In this document: positions 17,541-28,100 of the stretch, in pieces | How the letters are laid out: each line of letters opens with the position of its first letter | How positions within the stretch are numbered: the first letter of the stretch is position 1 | Assembly: GCA_944321365.1 (NCBI GenBank) | Contig: CALULA010000002.1 | Coordinates: 266,581 to 330,580, forward strand | Reading direction: 5' to 3' | DNA from: an uncultured Paraprevotella sp. | GTDB taxonomy: Bacteria > Bacteroidota > Bacteroidia > Bacteroidales > Bacteroidaceae | DNA: 64,000 bases | The notes under the pieces: generated by a model | The model's database searches: none | What the model was told of the DNA's origin: nothing | Seen by the model: the letters and a program-made list of their open reading frames with translations, nothing else | Program-made: the position numbers and the translations under genes

Positions 17541-20087
17541 ATGGATAAAATTAAGAGTTTCCTGCCTGATGCGTTGGCTGTAGTGCTTTTCATCGCAATA
17601 GGTTTTTTGTATTTTTTCCAGCCGGTGACGGAAGGATTGTCGCTGACGGGGCACGACCACAGCGGTGGTATAGGTGCCGGTGTGGAGATGCAAGAGTATT
17701 ATCAGCGTACAGGTGAGCGCACTCGCTGGACGAATGTCCTGTTCTCCGGTATGCCTACTTACCAGATGGCGCCGAGCTATGACTCCACGGATACGTTGGT
17801 GGGGTTGCAAAAGGTATATCAGTTGGGCCTTACGGGCGTCGTGATGTACGTCTTTGTCATGCTGTTGGGCTTCTACATTCTGCTCCGTGCCTTTGACTTT
17901 AAGGTCTGGATGTCTGCTTTAGGAGCCATATTATGGGCTTTCTCCTCCTATTTCTTCATCATCATTGCCGCCGGACACATCTGGAAACTGATGGCTCTGG
18001 CTTACATTCCGCCGACGATTGCCGGACTGGTGCTCTGCTATCGTGGCAAATACATCTGGGGCGGGCTGGTGACGGCTTTCTTCCTGGCTTTGCAGATTCT
18101 GTCCAATCATCTGCAGATGACGTATTATTTCTTACCGGTCATGGGGATGATGGCCTTGGCTTATCTGATACAGGCTGTCCGTGAGAAAAAGCTGGCAGAC
18201 TGGTGCAAGGCTACCGGCGTGCTGGTGCTGGCCGGTGTGCTGGGCGTAGCGGTCAATGCTTCTAATCTGTATCACACTTATCAGTACAGCAAGGAGAGCA
18301 TGCGCAGCAAGAGTGAATTGACTTATAAGAACACTGCCCGGCCGGAAAACCAGACAAAGAGCGGACTGGAGCGCGATTATATTACGCAATGGAGTTATGG
18401 TATCGGTGAGACTTGGACATTGCTGGTGCCGGATGTGAAGGGAGGGGCTTCCGTTCCGCTGACTGCCAGTGAGACGGCCATGGAAAAGGCGAATCCGCAA
18501 TACACGCCGGTCTATCAGGCTCTGACGCAATACTGGGGAGAGCAGCCGGGTACGAGCGGTCCGGTTTACGTGGGGGCTTTTGTGCTGATGCTGTTCATCT
18601 TGTCGCTCTTTGTCGTGAAGGGGCCGATGAAATGGTGCCTGTTGGTGCTCACCTTGTTGTCCGTCATGCTGTCATGGGGGCATAATTTCATGGGGCTGAC
18701 CAATTTCTTCCTGGACTATGTGCCGATGTACGATAAGTTCCGTGCTGTGGCTTCTATTCTGGTTGTCGCAGAATTTACCATACCTTTGCTGGCCATGTTA
18801 GGTTTGCGGGAGCTTGTGGAGCATCCGGAAACGGTCAGGGCGAAGATGAAGTATGTGTATGTCAGCTTTGCGCTGACGGGTGGCATTGCGTTTTTGTTCG
18901 CCTTGATGCCGGACTTGTTTTTCGGGAACTATATTTCCACGTCAGAGATGAACATGTTGCAGGACGCCGTGAACCGTGGCTATATTCCGCAGGACATGTT
19001 CGCTTCCCTGCTGAGCAATCTGCATGAGATGCGCAAGGCTGTGGTTGTGGCTGACGCCTGGCGGAGTTTCTTCATCGTTCTTGTCGGTTCGCTGTTGCTG
19101 TTGGCTTTTGTTTTCAAGAAAGTGAAAGGCGGAGTGTTGGTTGCCGGCGTCTTGCTGCTTTGCCTGTTCGATTTGTGGCAGGTGGACAAGCGTTATCTGA
19201 ACGATGGAATGTTCAGTGAGCCGTTGCCTGCGGTCAATACGGTGCAGAAGACGCCGGCCGATGAAATCATCCTGCGTGATCCGGACAAGGATTATCGGGT
19301 TATGAATCTGGCGGGCAATCCGTTTAACGAGAACCGCACGTCGTATTATCACAAAAGTATAGGTGGTTATCATGCGGCGAAACTACGTCGTTATCAGGAG
19401 ATGATAGAAGAGCATATCGCTCCTGAGATGGGCAAGTTCGCGCGTGCCGCAGCGCAGACACAAGGCGACCTGACAAAGGTGGACGGCGATACGATATTCC
19501 CTGTGATAGACATGCTTAATGTGAAGTATGCCATCATGGGACAGGAAGGCGGTCAGACGTTCCCCGTTGTCAACCCTCACGCTAACGGCAACGGGTGGTT
19601 CGTGAACGAGGTGCGCTATGTTCCGAATGCCGACGAGGAGATTCTGGGACTGCACCGGGTGAATCCGAAGCACGTGGCACTGGTGCAGGATAAATATAAG
19701 GACGTGCTGACCGTATCCGGCGGGGCACAGACGGTGGATTCGGCGGCCACGGTGACGCTCACTCATTACGATGCCAATGCTTTGACGTATGAAGTGAACT
19801 CGTCGACGGGAGGCGTTGTGGTCTTTTCCGAAATCTATTATCCCGGATGGCAGGCTGAAGTAGACGGGAAGCCGGTGGAGATAGCTTGTGCCGACTATAT
19901 CCTCCGGGCGTTGAAGGTAGAGCCTGGAAAACACGTTGTCACGTTTAAGTTTGACCCTCAGAGTCTGCATGTGACAGAGCATATCGCCAATGCGGTGCTG
20001 ATTGTCATGCTGCTGACATTGTTGTTCTGTCTGGGCCGTGAGGTGATGCGCAGACGGAAAGCCCGCGAACAGGAAGGGCATGCGTAG
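17541..20087 (+). CDS. YfhO-family multi-spanning membrane protein
   Basis: An 848-residue integral membrane protein. Residues 1-30 contain the first helix (LAVVLFIAIGFLYFFQPV). A periplasmic loop with GHDHSGGIGAGVEMQEYYQRTGE follows, then at least ten further hydrophobic segments, and a large extracytoplasmic region at about 570-810. One last helix precedes a basic C-terminus. This matches the bacterial YfhO family, GT-C-like membrane proteins; in Gram-positives some are linked to glycosylation of wall or lipid polymers, but the role in Bacteroidetes is not established. The gene has its own terminator. Confidence 0.85.
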   Translation: MDKIKSFLPDALAVVLFIAIGFLYFFQPVTEGLSLTGHDHSGGIGAGVEMQEYYQRTGERTRWTNVLFSGMPTYQMAPSYDSTDTLVGLQKVYQLGLTGVVMYVFVMLLGFYILLRAFDFKVWMSALGAILWAFSSYFFIIIAAGHIWKLMALAYIPPTIAGLVLCYRGKYIWGGLVTAFFLALQILSNHLQMTYYFLPVMGMMALAYLIQAVREKKLADWCKATGVLVLAGVLGVAVNASNLYHTYQYSKESMRSKSELTYKNTARPENQTKSGLERDYITQWSYGIGETWTLLVPDVKGGASVPLTASETAMEKANPQYTPVYQALTQYWGEQPGTSGPVYVGAFVLMLFILSLFVVKGPMKWCLLVLTLLSVMLSWGHNFMGLTNFFLDYVPMYDKFRAVASILVVAEFTIPLLAMLGLRELVEHPETVRAKMKYVYVSFALTGGIAFLFALMPDLFFGNYISTSEMNMLQDAVNRGYIPQDMFASLLSNLHEMRKAVVVADAWRSFFIVLVGSLLLLAFVFKKVKGGVLVAGVLLLCLFDLWQVDKRYLNDGMFSEPLPAVNTVQKTPADEIILRDPDKDYRVMNLAGNPFNENRTSYYHKSIGGYHAAKLRRYQEMIEEHIAPEMGKFARAAAQTQGDLTKVDGDTIFPVIDMLNVKYAIMGQEGGQTFPVVNPHANGNGWFVNEVRYVPNADEEILGLHRVNPKHVALVQDKYKDVLTVSGGAQTVDSAATVTLTHYDANALTYEVNSSTGGVVVFSEIYYPGWQAEVDGKPVEIACADYILRALKVEPGKHVVTFKFDPQSLHVTEHIANAVLIVMLLTLLFCLGREVMRRRKAREQEGHA

Positions 20088-20092
20088 AAAAC

Positions 20093-20127
20093 AATGCGCC
20101 GGAAAGGGGACTTCCTTCCGGCGCATT
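20093..20127 (+). terminator. hairpin after the YfhO gene
   Basis: AATGCGCCGGAA (20093-20104) pairs perfectly with TTCCGGCGCATT (20116-20127), followed by GCTTTTC. It begins 5 bp after the stop codon. Confidence 0.7.
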
Positions 20128-20214
20128 GCTTTTCAGGGGCAGAGACGCCTGGATGCATGCGTTCCTTTTTTCCTCTTGCTCTCCGTCAGCCTTTCAGAGG
20201 CTTGTTTTTATCTG

Positions 20215-20324
20215 TGCGGAAAGCTGCCGCCGTTTGTGCGCAAGAATGTTCTTTGTCTTGCGCACAAACGGTGACGTTCTTGCGCAACGTCAGGCTGACC
20301 TTTGCCCAAGAAAAATCAGTGCAT
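20215..20324. repeat. 22-bp-phased TGCGCA-type dyad array A3
   Basis: Five units start at 20215 (TGCGGA), 20237, 20259 and 20281 (all TGCGCA) and 20303 (TGCCCA), each exactly 22 bp apart. The array lies in the spacer between two convergent genes. The remaining spacer to 20501 shows nothing I can name. Confidence 0.7.
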
Positions 20325-20501
20325 GTTGTTTTGCCTCATGCGGCAGGGCGGGATGTGTGCCGTCTTGTGCCGTGGTGTCTGTCGGTCCGGGGGGCATAAA
20401 CCCATGTCGGCAGCCTGCCGGAAGTTCCGTCGCACCGCTCTTTTCCGCATTCTTGTCGACGGCATTTGCAGGCGTCTGGCAGAGAGGTATCCGGCGATGG
20501 C

Positions 20502-21437
20502 TCAGGACAGTGAGCAGAAGAAAGGGACAAGAAAGGGGACGCTGAAATCAACAGTCAGGCCGTGGTAGATGGAGAGGGGGACAAAACGGTTGCCGCAAGC
20601 TGCCGCAATAATCGGCAGAGTGGTGTCGCCGCTGGTGGCCCCTCCCTGGCTGATAGGGGCCAGCGGGCCGAAACCGCGGCATAAGAACGGAGCGGCCAGC
20701 AGGACAATCAGCTCACGCAGGATGTTGTATATCAGTGAGAGCGTGCCCAGTTCAGAGCCGCGCAGTTCGGTGATGAGGACGCCCGACAGCGAATAATAGC
20801 CGAAACCGGAGCTGGCCGCCAGCCAGTCGGCCGCACTATGACGGGTGAAGAGGCAAGACGTGAGCAGTGCTCCGGCCCATGTGCCGGAGAAGGTGAGTAA
20901 GGGCAGGGCGATGAGCCGACGGTCCATCTGACGCAGACTGCGGTAGAATTCACGGTTCTGTCCGATGCTGAAGCCTACGCACACCAGCAACAGACAGAGG
21001 GCGTAGAAGCTGGATTGTGGCGGGATAAGCGTCAGCCAGTTGTGGCGTCCGCTCACGCAGCCGATGGCGAAAAAGGCTACAATGACGCCGCTTTCGGCCA
21101 GCTGCGACCGGATGGATACGGTTTGTGTCTGTTTCTTACCGCTGTCTGTTGCGCCGGTTTGTGCGGAGGCGTCGCGTCTGCGTCTGAGGCGTTTCCAGAC
21201 CATGGCGGAGAGCGTGGCGCATCCGGCACATGTGGTCAGGGCCAGAACGAGGGCTTCCGTGCCTATCCGTCCTATGTGTTGCACCAGAACAGGGTTTTCG
21301 CCGACTTCTTTTCCCATCAGGAATAGCAGAAGCCATACCGACCATGTGATGAGCCGTCCGATTTGAGGAACGGAATAGCGGCGCAGGGCATAGCCGGCTG
21401 CCGCACTGCACCATAAAACGAGGATTACTGTGAACAT
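20502..21437 (-). CDS. lysO: LysO-family lysine exporter
   Basis: A 311-residue inner-membrane protein with about eight hydrophobic segments. The N-terminal third (GYALRRYSVPQIGRLITWSVWLLLFLMG) and the C-terminal part (ASSGFGYYSLSGVLITELRGSELGTL, GATSGDTTLPIIA) match the LysO/DUF340 family, which exports L-lysine and its toxic analogues. A charged linker (KRLRRRRDASAQTG) joins the two halves, which are separate proteins in some bacteria. It stands alone, divergent from the GNAT-nitrilase gene. Confidence 0.85.
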   Translation of the reverse strand: MFTVILVLWCSAAAGYALRRYSVPQIGRLITWSVWLLLFLMGKEVGENPVLVQHIGRIGTEALVLALTTCAGCATLSAMVWKRLRRRRDASAQTGATDSGKKQTQTVSIRSQLAESGVIVAFFAIGCVSGRHNWLTLIPPQSSFYALCLLLVCVGFSIGQNREFYRSLRQMDRRLIALPLLTFSGTWAGALLTSCLFTRHSAADWLAASSGFGYYSLSGVLITELRGSELGTLSLIYNILRELIVLLAAPFLCRGFGPLAPISQGGATSGDTTLPIIAAACGNRFVPLSIYHGLTVDFSVPFLVPFFCSLS

Positions 21438-21516
21438 GGCTGCAAAGTTCGGGTTTTTTTGCGAGATTCTAAAGCCGTTTATTCCTTCATGTGGAACAAT
21501 GGACGTATTTTGATAT

Positions 21517-21524
21517 TAACTTTG
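21517..21524 (+). promoter_or_regulatory. -7 element of the GNAT-nitrilase gene
   Basis: TAACTTTG is an exact TAnnTTTG match 32 bp before the start codon. No good TTTG was found at the expected -33 distance. Confidence 0.55.
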
Positions 21525-21555
21525 CAGTCGGTTACAGCAAAGAACGTTTGAATAT

Positions 21556-23085
21556 ATGGAAAATCAGAGTATAGGTAAGATTCAGGTACGTCCGCTGCAG
21601 ATAGAGGACTACCAGCAGTTGGCCCAGTCGTTCCGGCGGGTGTACTCCGACGGGAGTGATGTGTTCTGGACGCACGAGCAGATAGAGACGCTTCTGCGCA
21701 TCTTCCCTGAGGGGCAGGTGGTGACGGTGGCCGATGACAAGATTGTGGGTTGTGCGCTCTCTATTATTGTGGACTACGATCTGGTGAAGGGTGATCACAC
21801 GTATGCCAAGGTGACGGGACACGAGACTTTCAGCACGCACACTCCGAAAGGGAACATCCTTTACGGTATAGAAGTATTTATTCATCCGGATTACCGCGGC
21901 TTGCGGCTGGCACGCCGTATGTATGAATACCGCAAGGAGCTGTGCGAAAAGCTTAATCTGAAGGCCATCATGTTCGGCGGGCGGATTCCCAACTACCACA
22001 AGTATGCCGACAAGATGCGCCCTAAGGAGTATATCGAACAGGTGCGCAAGCGTGAGATCTACGACCCGGTGCTGACATTCCAGCTCTCTAACGATTTTCA
22101 CGTGCGCCGGGTGATGACCAACTATCTGCCCAACGACGAAGAGTCGCGCCATTACGCCTGTCTGTTGCAGTGGGACAACATCTATTATCAGCCGGAGACG
22201 ACAGAGACGCTGCCGGCGAAGACCACGGTGCGCGTGGGGCTGGTGCAGTGGCAGATGCGTACGTACAGTTCGATAGACGACTTGTTCGAGCAGATAGAAT
22301 TCTTCGTTGATGCGGTCTCCGGTTATAAGAGCGACTTCATTCTTTTCCCAGAGTATTTCAATGCGCCGCTGATGGCTGAGTTCAATAATCTGAGTGAGTC
22401 GCAGGCCATTCGCGGACTGGCGGGTTACACGGAGGAGATACGTAGCCGCTTCCTGCAGCTGGCCATCAGCTATAACATCAACATCATTACGGGCAGTATG
22501 CCCTTGTTGCGCGACGGGAACCTGTATAATGTGGGCTTCCTGTGCCGTCGTGACGGGAGTTATGAGATGTACGAGAAGATTCATGTGACGCCGGACGAGA
22601 CCAAGAGCTGGGGACTTTCGGGCGGGAGCGTTCTCAAGACGTTCGACACCGACTGTGCCAAGATCGGAGTGTTGATTTGTTATGATGTAGAGTTTCCCGA
22701 ACTGTCGCGTATCATGGCCGACCAAGGCATGCAGATTTTGTTTGTCCCCTATTTGACAGATACACAGAATGCTTATTCCCGCGTGCGGGTTTGTGCGCAG
22801 GCTCGTGCCATAGAGAACGAGTGTTTTGTAGTGATAGCCGGCAGCGTGGGCAACTTGCCCCGCGTGCATAATATGGACATCCAGTATGCGCAGTCCGGAG
22901 TGTTCACGCCGTGCGATTTCGCATTTCCCACCGACGGACGGCGGGCGGAGGCCACTCCCAATACAGAGATGATTCTGGTTTCGGACGTAGATCTGGATTT
23001 GTTGAGCGAGTTGCATACGTATGGAGGGGTACGCAACCTGAAGGACCGCCGTCGAGATCTTTACGAGGTCCGCTTCAAGAAATAG
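21556..23085 (+). CDS. GNAT acetyltransferase - carbon-nitrogen hydrolase fusion
   Basis: A 509-residue two-domain cytoplasmic protein. Residues 5-205 are a GNAT fold (IQVRPLQIEDYQQLAQSF, YGIEVFIHPDYRGLRLARRMYEYR with the acetyl-CoA loop). Residues 225-505 are a nitrilase-superfamily domain with its catalytic triad visible as Glu266 (LFPEYF), Lys341 (YEKIH) and Cys375 (LICYDVEFPE). This fusion is a known family in many bacteria and is predicted to act on an amide such as a polyamine- or amino-acid-derived substrate, but the substrate is not established. It is transcribed alone. Confidence 0.9.
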   Translation: MENQSIGKIQVRPLQIEDYQQLAQSFRRVYSDGSDVFWTHEQIETLLRIFPEGQVVTVADDKIVGCALSIIVDYDLVKGDHTYAKVTGHETFSTHTPKGNILYGIEVFIHPDYRGLRLARRMYEYRKELCEKLNLKAIMFGGRIPNYHKYADKMRPKEYIEQVRKREIYDPVLTFQLSNDFHVRRVMTNYLPNDEESRHYACLLQWDNIYYQPETTETLPAKTTVRVGLVQWQMRTYSSIDDLFEQIEFFVDAVSGYKSDFILFPEYFNAPLMAEFNNLSESQAIRGLAGYTEEIRSRFLQLAISYNINIITGSMPLLRDGNLYNVGFLCRRDGSYEMYEKIHVTPDETKSWGLSGGSVLKTFDTDCAKIGVLICYDVEFPELSRIMADQGMQILFVPYLTDTQNAYSRVRVCAQARAIENECFVVIAGSVGNLPRVHNMDIQYAQSGVFTPCDFAFPTDGRRAEATPNTEMILVSDVDLDLLSELHTYGGVRNLKDRRRDLYEVRFKK

Positions 23086-23226
23086 CCCGTTGCGTCGGTT
23101 GGCATGCAGACGCTTTGTGGCGTGACCACGCGGATGCCTGAATCCGGCAGGAAAGGCCGGGCGTCTGGTGCGGGGCTGATGCAGAAGGCCGTGAGATATG
23201 CCCGCCGACAGATTCGGATAAAGTTT

Positions 23227-23266
23227 AACCCGCCGGTCAGTCTTGAAGAAGACAGAACGGCGGGTT
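23227..23266. terminator. hairpin between convergent genes
   Basis: AACCCGCCG (23227-23235) pairs perfectly with CGGCGGGTT (23258-23266), followed on the plus strand by GCGTGTTTTCTTTT. It probably ends both the GNAT-nitrilase gene and the porin gene. Confidence 0.65.
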
Positions 23267-23309
23267 GCGTGTTTTCTTTTGTGTCTTGTATGTCTGTCGG
23301 TTTCGGGAT

Positions 23310-24332
23310 TCAGAAGCGCGTCATGAACTCGATGACGAACTTGTCCTGTTCCGACACCTTGGGGGTGGCTCCGCTGTTGTAGAAGTATTTTTCGTAATTG
23401 ATACGGATGTCAGAGATAAACGGTTTGGCGATGCTCAGCGTGATACCGCCCGTGACGCGTTTACGCTCGTAGTCGGTGATGTAAAGCCGCCCGTTGTCAT
23501 CTGCCGTTCCGTCACTGTGGTCGCTCATATAGTCGAAACGTCCGAGGAATGAAATCTTGCTGAACACTTTTTTCAGCGGCAGGTCGTAGCAGATAAAGCC
23601 GTCGAATGCGTTCACGTCTTTGAACGCATCCTGGGTGTAGTGCTTGTAGAGGTATTCGGCTTCCACCATCCACCGCCCGGCTTTATAGGTCAAACCACCG
23701 TCGTACATATTGATGGAAATGTTCTCTGGTTTGATTTTCTGTGCGCTTAAAGTAATATTGAAGCCTTTGGGCAGCTGCCATTGCGCTTTGGCGGAGTAGT
23801 TGATGTTGTTGGTCCAGAAGTCTTTCTGGTTGGTCAGTCCCGAACCGTTGAAGATACCGGCCTGGAGCGTAAGGGGCAGCGAGCCGGTGATTTTATATCC
23901 CAGTGTGGCACCGACGTCGCGCACATTGCCCACCTGTTTGGCAATGAATGAGCGGTTGGCGAAATACTGCTGGTGCGGCGAGCGGTGGGCGTCGATGGTG
24001 AAGGGGACGCGCATCTGGCCTATCGTGAAGTCGAGGTCCTTTAGCGGGGTAAGCCTGGTGTAGGCATCCAACATCTTGATCTGGCCTTCATCCGACAGGT
24101 CTATCTCAGCCTTATAGGCTACGATCGGGGCTACTTTGCCTTCAATGCTGACCCGTGCGGTGCGTACTTGGAAACGTCCGGAATTGATTTCCGGCTGGTA
24201 TTCATACTTGGCACGGACTGTTCCATGGATTTCAGGCCGGTAGTCCACCTTTTTTGTCTTTTTCTCGTTGTCGTCGGCTGCAGCGGAGAGTGGCAGGACG
24301 AGGGCTAAAGCCAGCATTGCGATCTGTTTCAT
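23310..24332 (-). CDS. phosphate-selective-porin-type (OprP/OprO family) outer-membrane protein
   Basis: A 340-residue outer-membrane barrel. Residues 1-19 are a signal peptide, followed by a Lys/Glu-rich linker. The body has alternating beta-strand pattern with the family segments RARVSIEG-like (VRTARVSIEGKVAPIVAYKAEIDLS), DFTIGQMRVPFTIDAHRSPHQQYFANRSF and VRDVGATLGYKI. It ends in an aromatic residue (EFMTRF), as expected for assembly by the BAM machinery. The family name implies phosphate or polyphosphate, but specificity cannot be read from this sequence. It is transcribed alone. Confidence 0.85.
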   Translation of the reverse strand: MKQIAMLALALVLPLSAAADDNEKKTKKVDYRPEIHGTVRAKYEYQPEINSGRFQVRTARVSIEGKVAPIVAYKAEIDLSDEGQIKMLDAYTRLTPLKDLDFTIGQMRVPFTIDAHRSPHQQYFANRSFIAKQVGNVRDVGATLGYKITGSLPLTLQAGIFNGSGLTNQKDFWTNNINYSAKAQWQLPKGFNITLSAQKIKPENISINMYDGGLTYKAGRWMVEAEYLYKHYTQDAFKDVNAFDGFICYDLPLKKVFSKISFLGRFDYMSDHSDGTADDNGRLYITDYERKRVTGGITLSIAKPFISDIRINYEKYFYNSGATPKVSEQDKFVIEFMTRF

Positions 24333-24352
24333 GTCCTTTTATATTGCTGGGG

Positions 24353-24360
24353 CAAAGATA
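24353..24360 (-). promoter_or_regulatory. -7 element of the porin gene
   Basis: On the minus strand the sequence reads TATCTTTG, an exact TAnnTTTG match, 20 bp before the start codon. Confidence 0.55.
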
Positions 24361-24420
24361 CGTTTTTCATGTGAATATGGCATGACACAGATGTTACAAT
24401 TCCGTGACATTCCTTTTTGT

Positions 24421-25116
24421 TCATTCCTGTCTGCCGCGTTGGGAGCCGTCGGTTTGTCTGTCGAACCTCAAAGGCATGCCGTGTCCGCCCGTCTTTTCCG
24501 CAGAGAGCAGGTTGGTCATGTGCATGAGGATATAAGGTTTCCACTGCTTCAGCAGCTGGTCGAAATTTTCTCCTTTCTGCAGGATGAGCTGCGCACTGAT
24601 GGGTTTGGACAGGAAAGGGAAGGTGAGCAGACCGTAGAAAGTATAAAAGACGAAAGGCAAAGGCACAGCTTTGAGCTTTCCGCTTTCCATCTCTTTCTGC
24701 AGACTGCGGGCGATTTTCTTTAAATGCAGTTCCTGGGCCAGCTCGCTGATGGTGGCGAGTAGCAGGTTGGCATCGCGTTGCATTTCACGCATGAGGAAGA
24801 AAGGGAGCGACGGCTGGGCGGTGAATATCCTGAAGTAGGCGTCTGTTACTTTGCTGATGCGCTCTTGTATGGGGCTTTCCTGTTGCAGGACGATGTCCTG
24901 CACTTCGGGAATGATTGCACTCACGATGTTTCGGAATACGGCCCGGAACATCTTGTCTTTCGTGCGGAAGTAGTAGTGCAGTGTGGGGCGGTTGATGCCT
25001 ACGGTTGCGGCAATATCGCTCATGCTGGTCTCTACGAATCCTTTCTCTAAGAACAGCTGCTGTGCTGTCCGTATGATTTTTGTTTCGAGATTCTCGTTGG
25101 ATGGATGTCTGGTCAT
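24421..25116 (-). CDS. TetR/AcrR-family transcriptional regulator
   Basis: A 231-residue regulator. The N-terminal DNA-binding domain is typical (TKIIRTAQQLFLEKGFVETSMSDIAATVGINRPTLHYYFRTKDKMF, about residues 11-56). The variable C-terminal domain would bind the ligand. The frame is open far upstream, but the conserved domain and spacing support the ATG at 25116, 8 bp after the activase stop codon, so the two genes form one operon. A perfect 18-bp palindrome at the operon promoter (29343-29360) is a good candidate operator. I infer autoregulation; an acyl-CoA-like ligand is possible given the partner but is not shown. Confidence 0.9.
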   Translation of the reverse strand: MTRHPSNENLETKIIRTAQQLFLEKGFVETSMSDIAATVGINRPTLHYYFRTKDKMFRAVFRNIVSAIIPEVQDIVLQQESPIQERISKVTDAYFRIFTAQPSLPFFLMREMQRDANLLLATISELAQELHLKKIARSLQKEMESGKLKAVPLPFVFYTFYGLLTFPFLSKPISAQLILQKGENFDQLLKQWKPYILMHMTNLLSAEKTGGHGMPLRFDRQTDGSQRGRQE

Positions 25117-25124
25117 GGCTTTTG

Positions 25125-28100
25125 CTATTTTATTTTGTCCGCGAACAACAGCAGTCGGTTGGTGATGTTTACTTCGCTTACGCCACTGTCGAAATCCAGC
25201 GACAGCAGATTCAGATCCGGATAGAATGTCTTTATCTTCTTTTCTACGCCCCGTGCCACGATCTGGTTGGCAATGCAGCCGAACGGTTGCAGGCTGATGA
25301 CATTTTTTATACCTTGCCGGGCATACGACATGATTTCGGCAGGAAGGAGCCATCCCTCGCCGAACTGTGCGTTCAGACTGATGACTTTACGTCCTTCTTC
25401 GGCTTCGTGGAATATGTCACCCAGCGGTGTGAAGTAGCGGAAGCGTCCGGCTGTGCGGTTGACACGCTCTATTTGTTGCCGCACGATTTTGTAAAGGCCG
25501 TCGTAGATGAAGGTCGGAGCTTTCTGCCGTTGCAGATGAGTCTGTACGTTGGTGCGGCGGTTGACGAAATTCTGCATGAAGAAGTCTGTCAGCACGGGCG
25601 GGACCACTTCAAGCTTCCGTCTGGCCAGCCAGTCGGTGATATGGCGTTGCGCAAAGGGGTTGAACTTGAGAAAGATTTCTCCCACGATGCCCACTTTGGG
25701 GCAGTCGGCTTCGCGGCATATCCGGTTGAAGTCGTCGGCGGCTTGTGCCAACAGGTCGTACAGTTTATCCGACTTACGTTCCCGGATGAGTCGGTCTGCG
25801 CGGTCGAGATATAGTTTCCTCAGCCGGTCGGCCTGTCCTGCTTCTGTCTCACGGACAAGGGCGGCATAATAGAATCTGGCGATGCAGTCGCTGTACAGGA
25901 TGGTGCGTAAAGCCACCGGCAATAGTCTGAGCCAGTTGATTCTGAATCCCGGTTGTATGTTCTTGAGAGACTCGCTGAAGGTCAGCGACACCACGGGGAC
26001 ATCGCCATATCCGGCGTTCACCAGTGCCTTCTTGATGAGGCTGATGTAGTTGCTGGCGCGGCATTGTCCTCCTGTCTGGGTGATGGCCACCGATGTTTCT
26101 TGCGGATGATATTTTCCGCTTTTGAAAGCTTTGATGATGTCGCCTACGATGAGAGTGGCCGGATAGCATACTTCATTGTTGGCATATTTCAGTCCCCATT
26201 CGTCGGATGAACGGTCGCTAAGCGGCAGGTTTTCGGTGTCGTAGCCGGCAAGCTGCATCACAGCCGGAGCCAGCGGTGAGATGAACGGGGTGAAGAAAGG
26301 CAGCAGAATCTTGCGCCGTTTGCACTTGCGGTCGAAGATGGGGGTGGTGACAAAGTCTTCCGTGGCAGAGGACGCCGCTTCCTTTTGGGCTATTTTCAGA
26401 CTTTCCACCATCGACTTTACCCGTAGTCTCATGGAGCCGATGTTGTTGATGTCGTCTATCTTGAGCAGTGTGAGCGATTTGTGATGTCGCATCAGCAGGT
26501 CGCGCACTTCATCGGTTAAGAAAGCGTCCGGTCCGCAGCCGAATGAAGTCATCTGGACAAATTGTACGTTTGGTCCTTGTTGTGCGCACCAGTATGCTGC
26601 GCGCAATATCCGGTTGGGATAGGCCCATTGCGAGATGAAATGCACTTCGCCTTCCGGCACTTCGGGAGCTTCGGACAAGTTGTCGGTCAGAACGTGGATG
26701 CCCATGTCAGACAACAGGTCGGACACTTTGTGCTGTATCAGAGGATCGGTGTGATAAGGGCGTCCGGCCAGAATGATGGTTAAGGCCTTTTCCCGTTCTG
26801 CTTGCCATAAGATGCTGGTATTATATTCTTCTATGGCTTGCAGATAGGCTTCCTGTTCCGACAAGGCTTTCCGGAAAGCGCGGATGATGGTCGGCTGGTC
26901 TATGTTCAGGCCTGCCAGATATTCCCGGCACTGTTCAAAAAGCAGTTTCTTGTCCTTGAAGGAGATGACGGGCGTGTCGATGGGTATGTCAGTATGTTGT
27001 ACGCTCTTGATGACTTCGGAATAGCCGGTGACAATGGGGCAGTTGTAGCTGTTTTGCCCTTTGTCTGGCCGTTCAAAGACCACGAAAGGCATGAAGATAC
27101 GGTCTACACCACGGTCGCACAGATTTTGTATATGGCTATGTACCAGTTTGGCGGGGAAGCAGATGTTGTCCGACATGACCATGCGCGCGCTGTGTTCGTA
27201 GTCTGTAAAGCGTGACGGGTCGGACAGACAGACTTGTATGTCGCAGGCGGTAAGCAGCGTGTGCCAGAAAGGATAATCTTCGTACATATTCAGGCAGCGG
27301 GGCAGACCGAGCGTCAGCCGTGGCTGTGCCACTGTGACTGTACGGTCGAAAAGCAGCTCATACTTCCGGTGATAGGCGTTGGTGCCTTTGCGCATGCTGG
27401 TCTCAGTGTTGGTGAAAACCTTTTCACAGCGGTTGCCGGAGTAGTAGTTCTTACCGTCATGGAAGCGATAACGCATCACCATGCAGCGGTTGTCGCATCC
27501 CGAACAGTGCAGTGTGCGGGTCTGACAGTCGGCTTGCCGGAGCATGTCGTCGGGAGTGAGGGCGGTGCCGGGGTGCTGTAAGGCATAGAGGGCGCAGCCA
27601 TAGGCTCCCATCAGTTCAGGAATGTCGCATCGCGACACCTCGGTCCCGGTGTGGAGTTCCAAGGCGCGGACTACGGCATCGTTGCGCATGGTGCCTCCTT
27701 GAACGACAATGTGCTGTCCCAGTTCGGCGGTGTCTTTCAGCTTGAGTACTTTGTACAGGCAGTTCTTGACCACGGAGCAGGCCAGTCCTGCGGCGATGTC
27801 GTCTGTCGTTGCACCCTCGCGGAGCACTTGTTTGACCTTAGAGTTCATGAACACGGTGCAGCGCGTGCCCAGGTCGCATGGAGCAGCCGACCGGCAGGCG
27901 GCTTGTGAGAAGTCCTGGGCTGTGTGCCCCAGTGTGCGGGCAAAGGTCTCAATGAACGAGCCGCAGCCTGAAGAGCAGGCTTCGTTGATTTCAATCCGGT
28001 TGATGATGCCCTTGTTCACGAAGATGGCCTTCATGTCTTGTCCGCCGATGTCGAGGATGAAAGACACGTCAGGGTCGGTGTGGCGGGCTGCCATATAGTG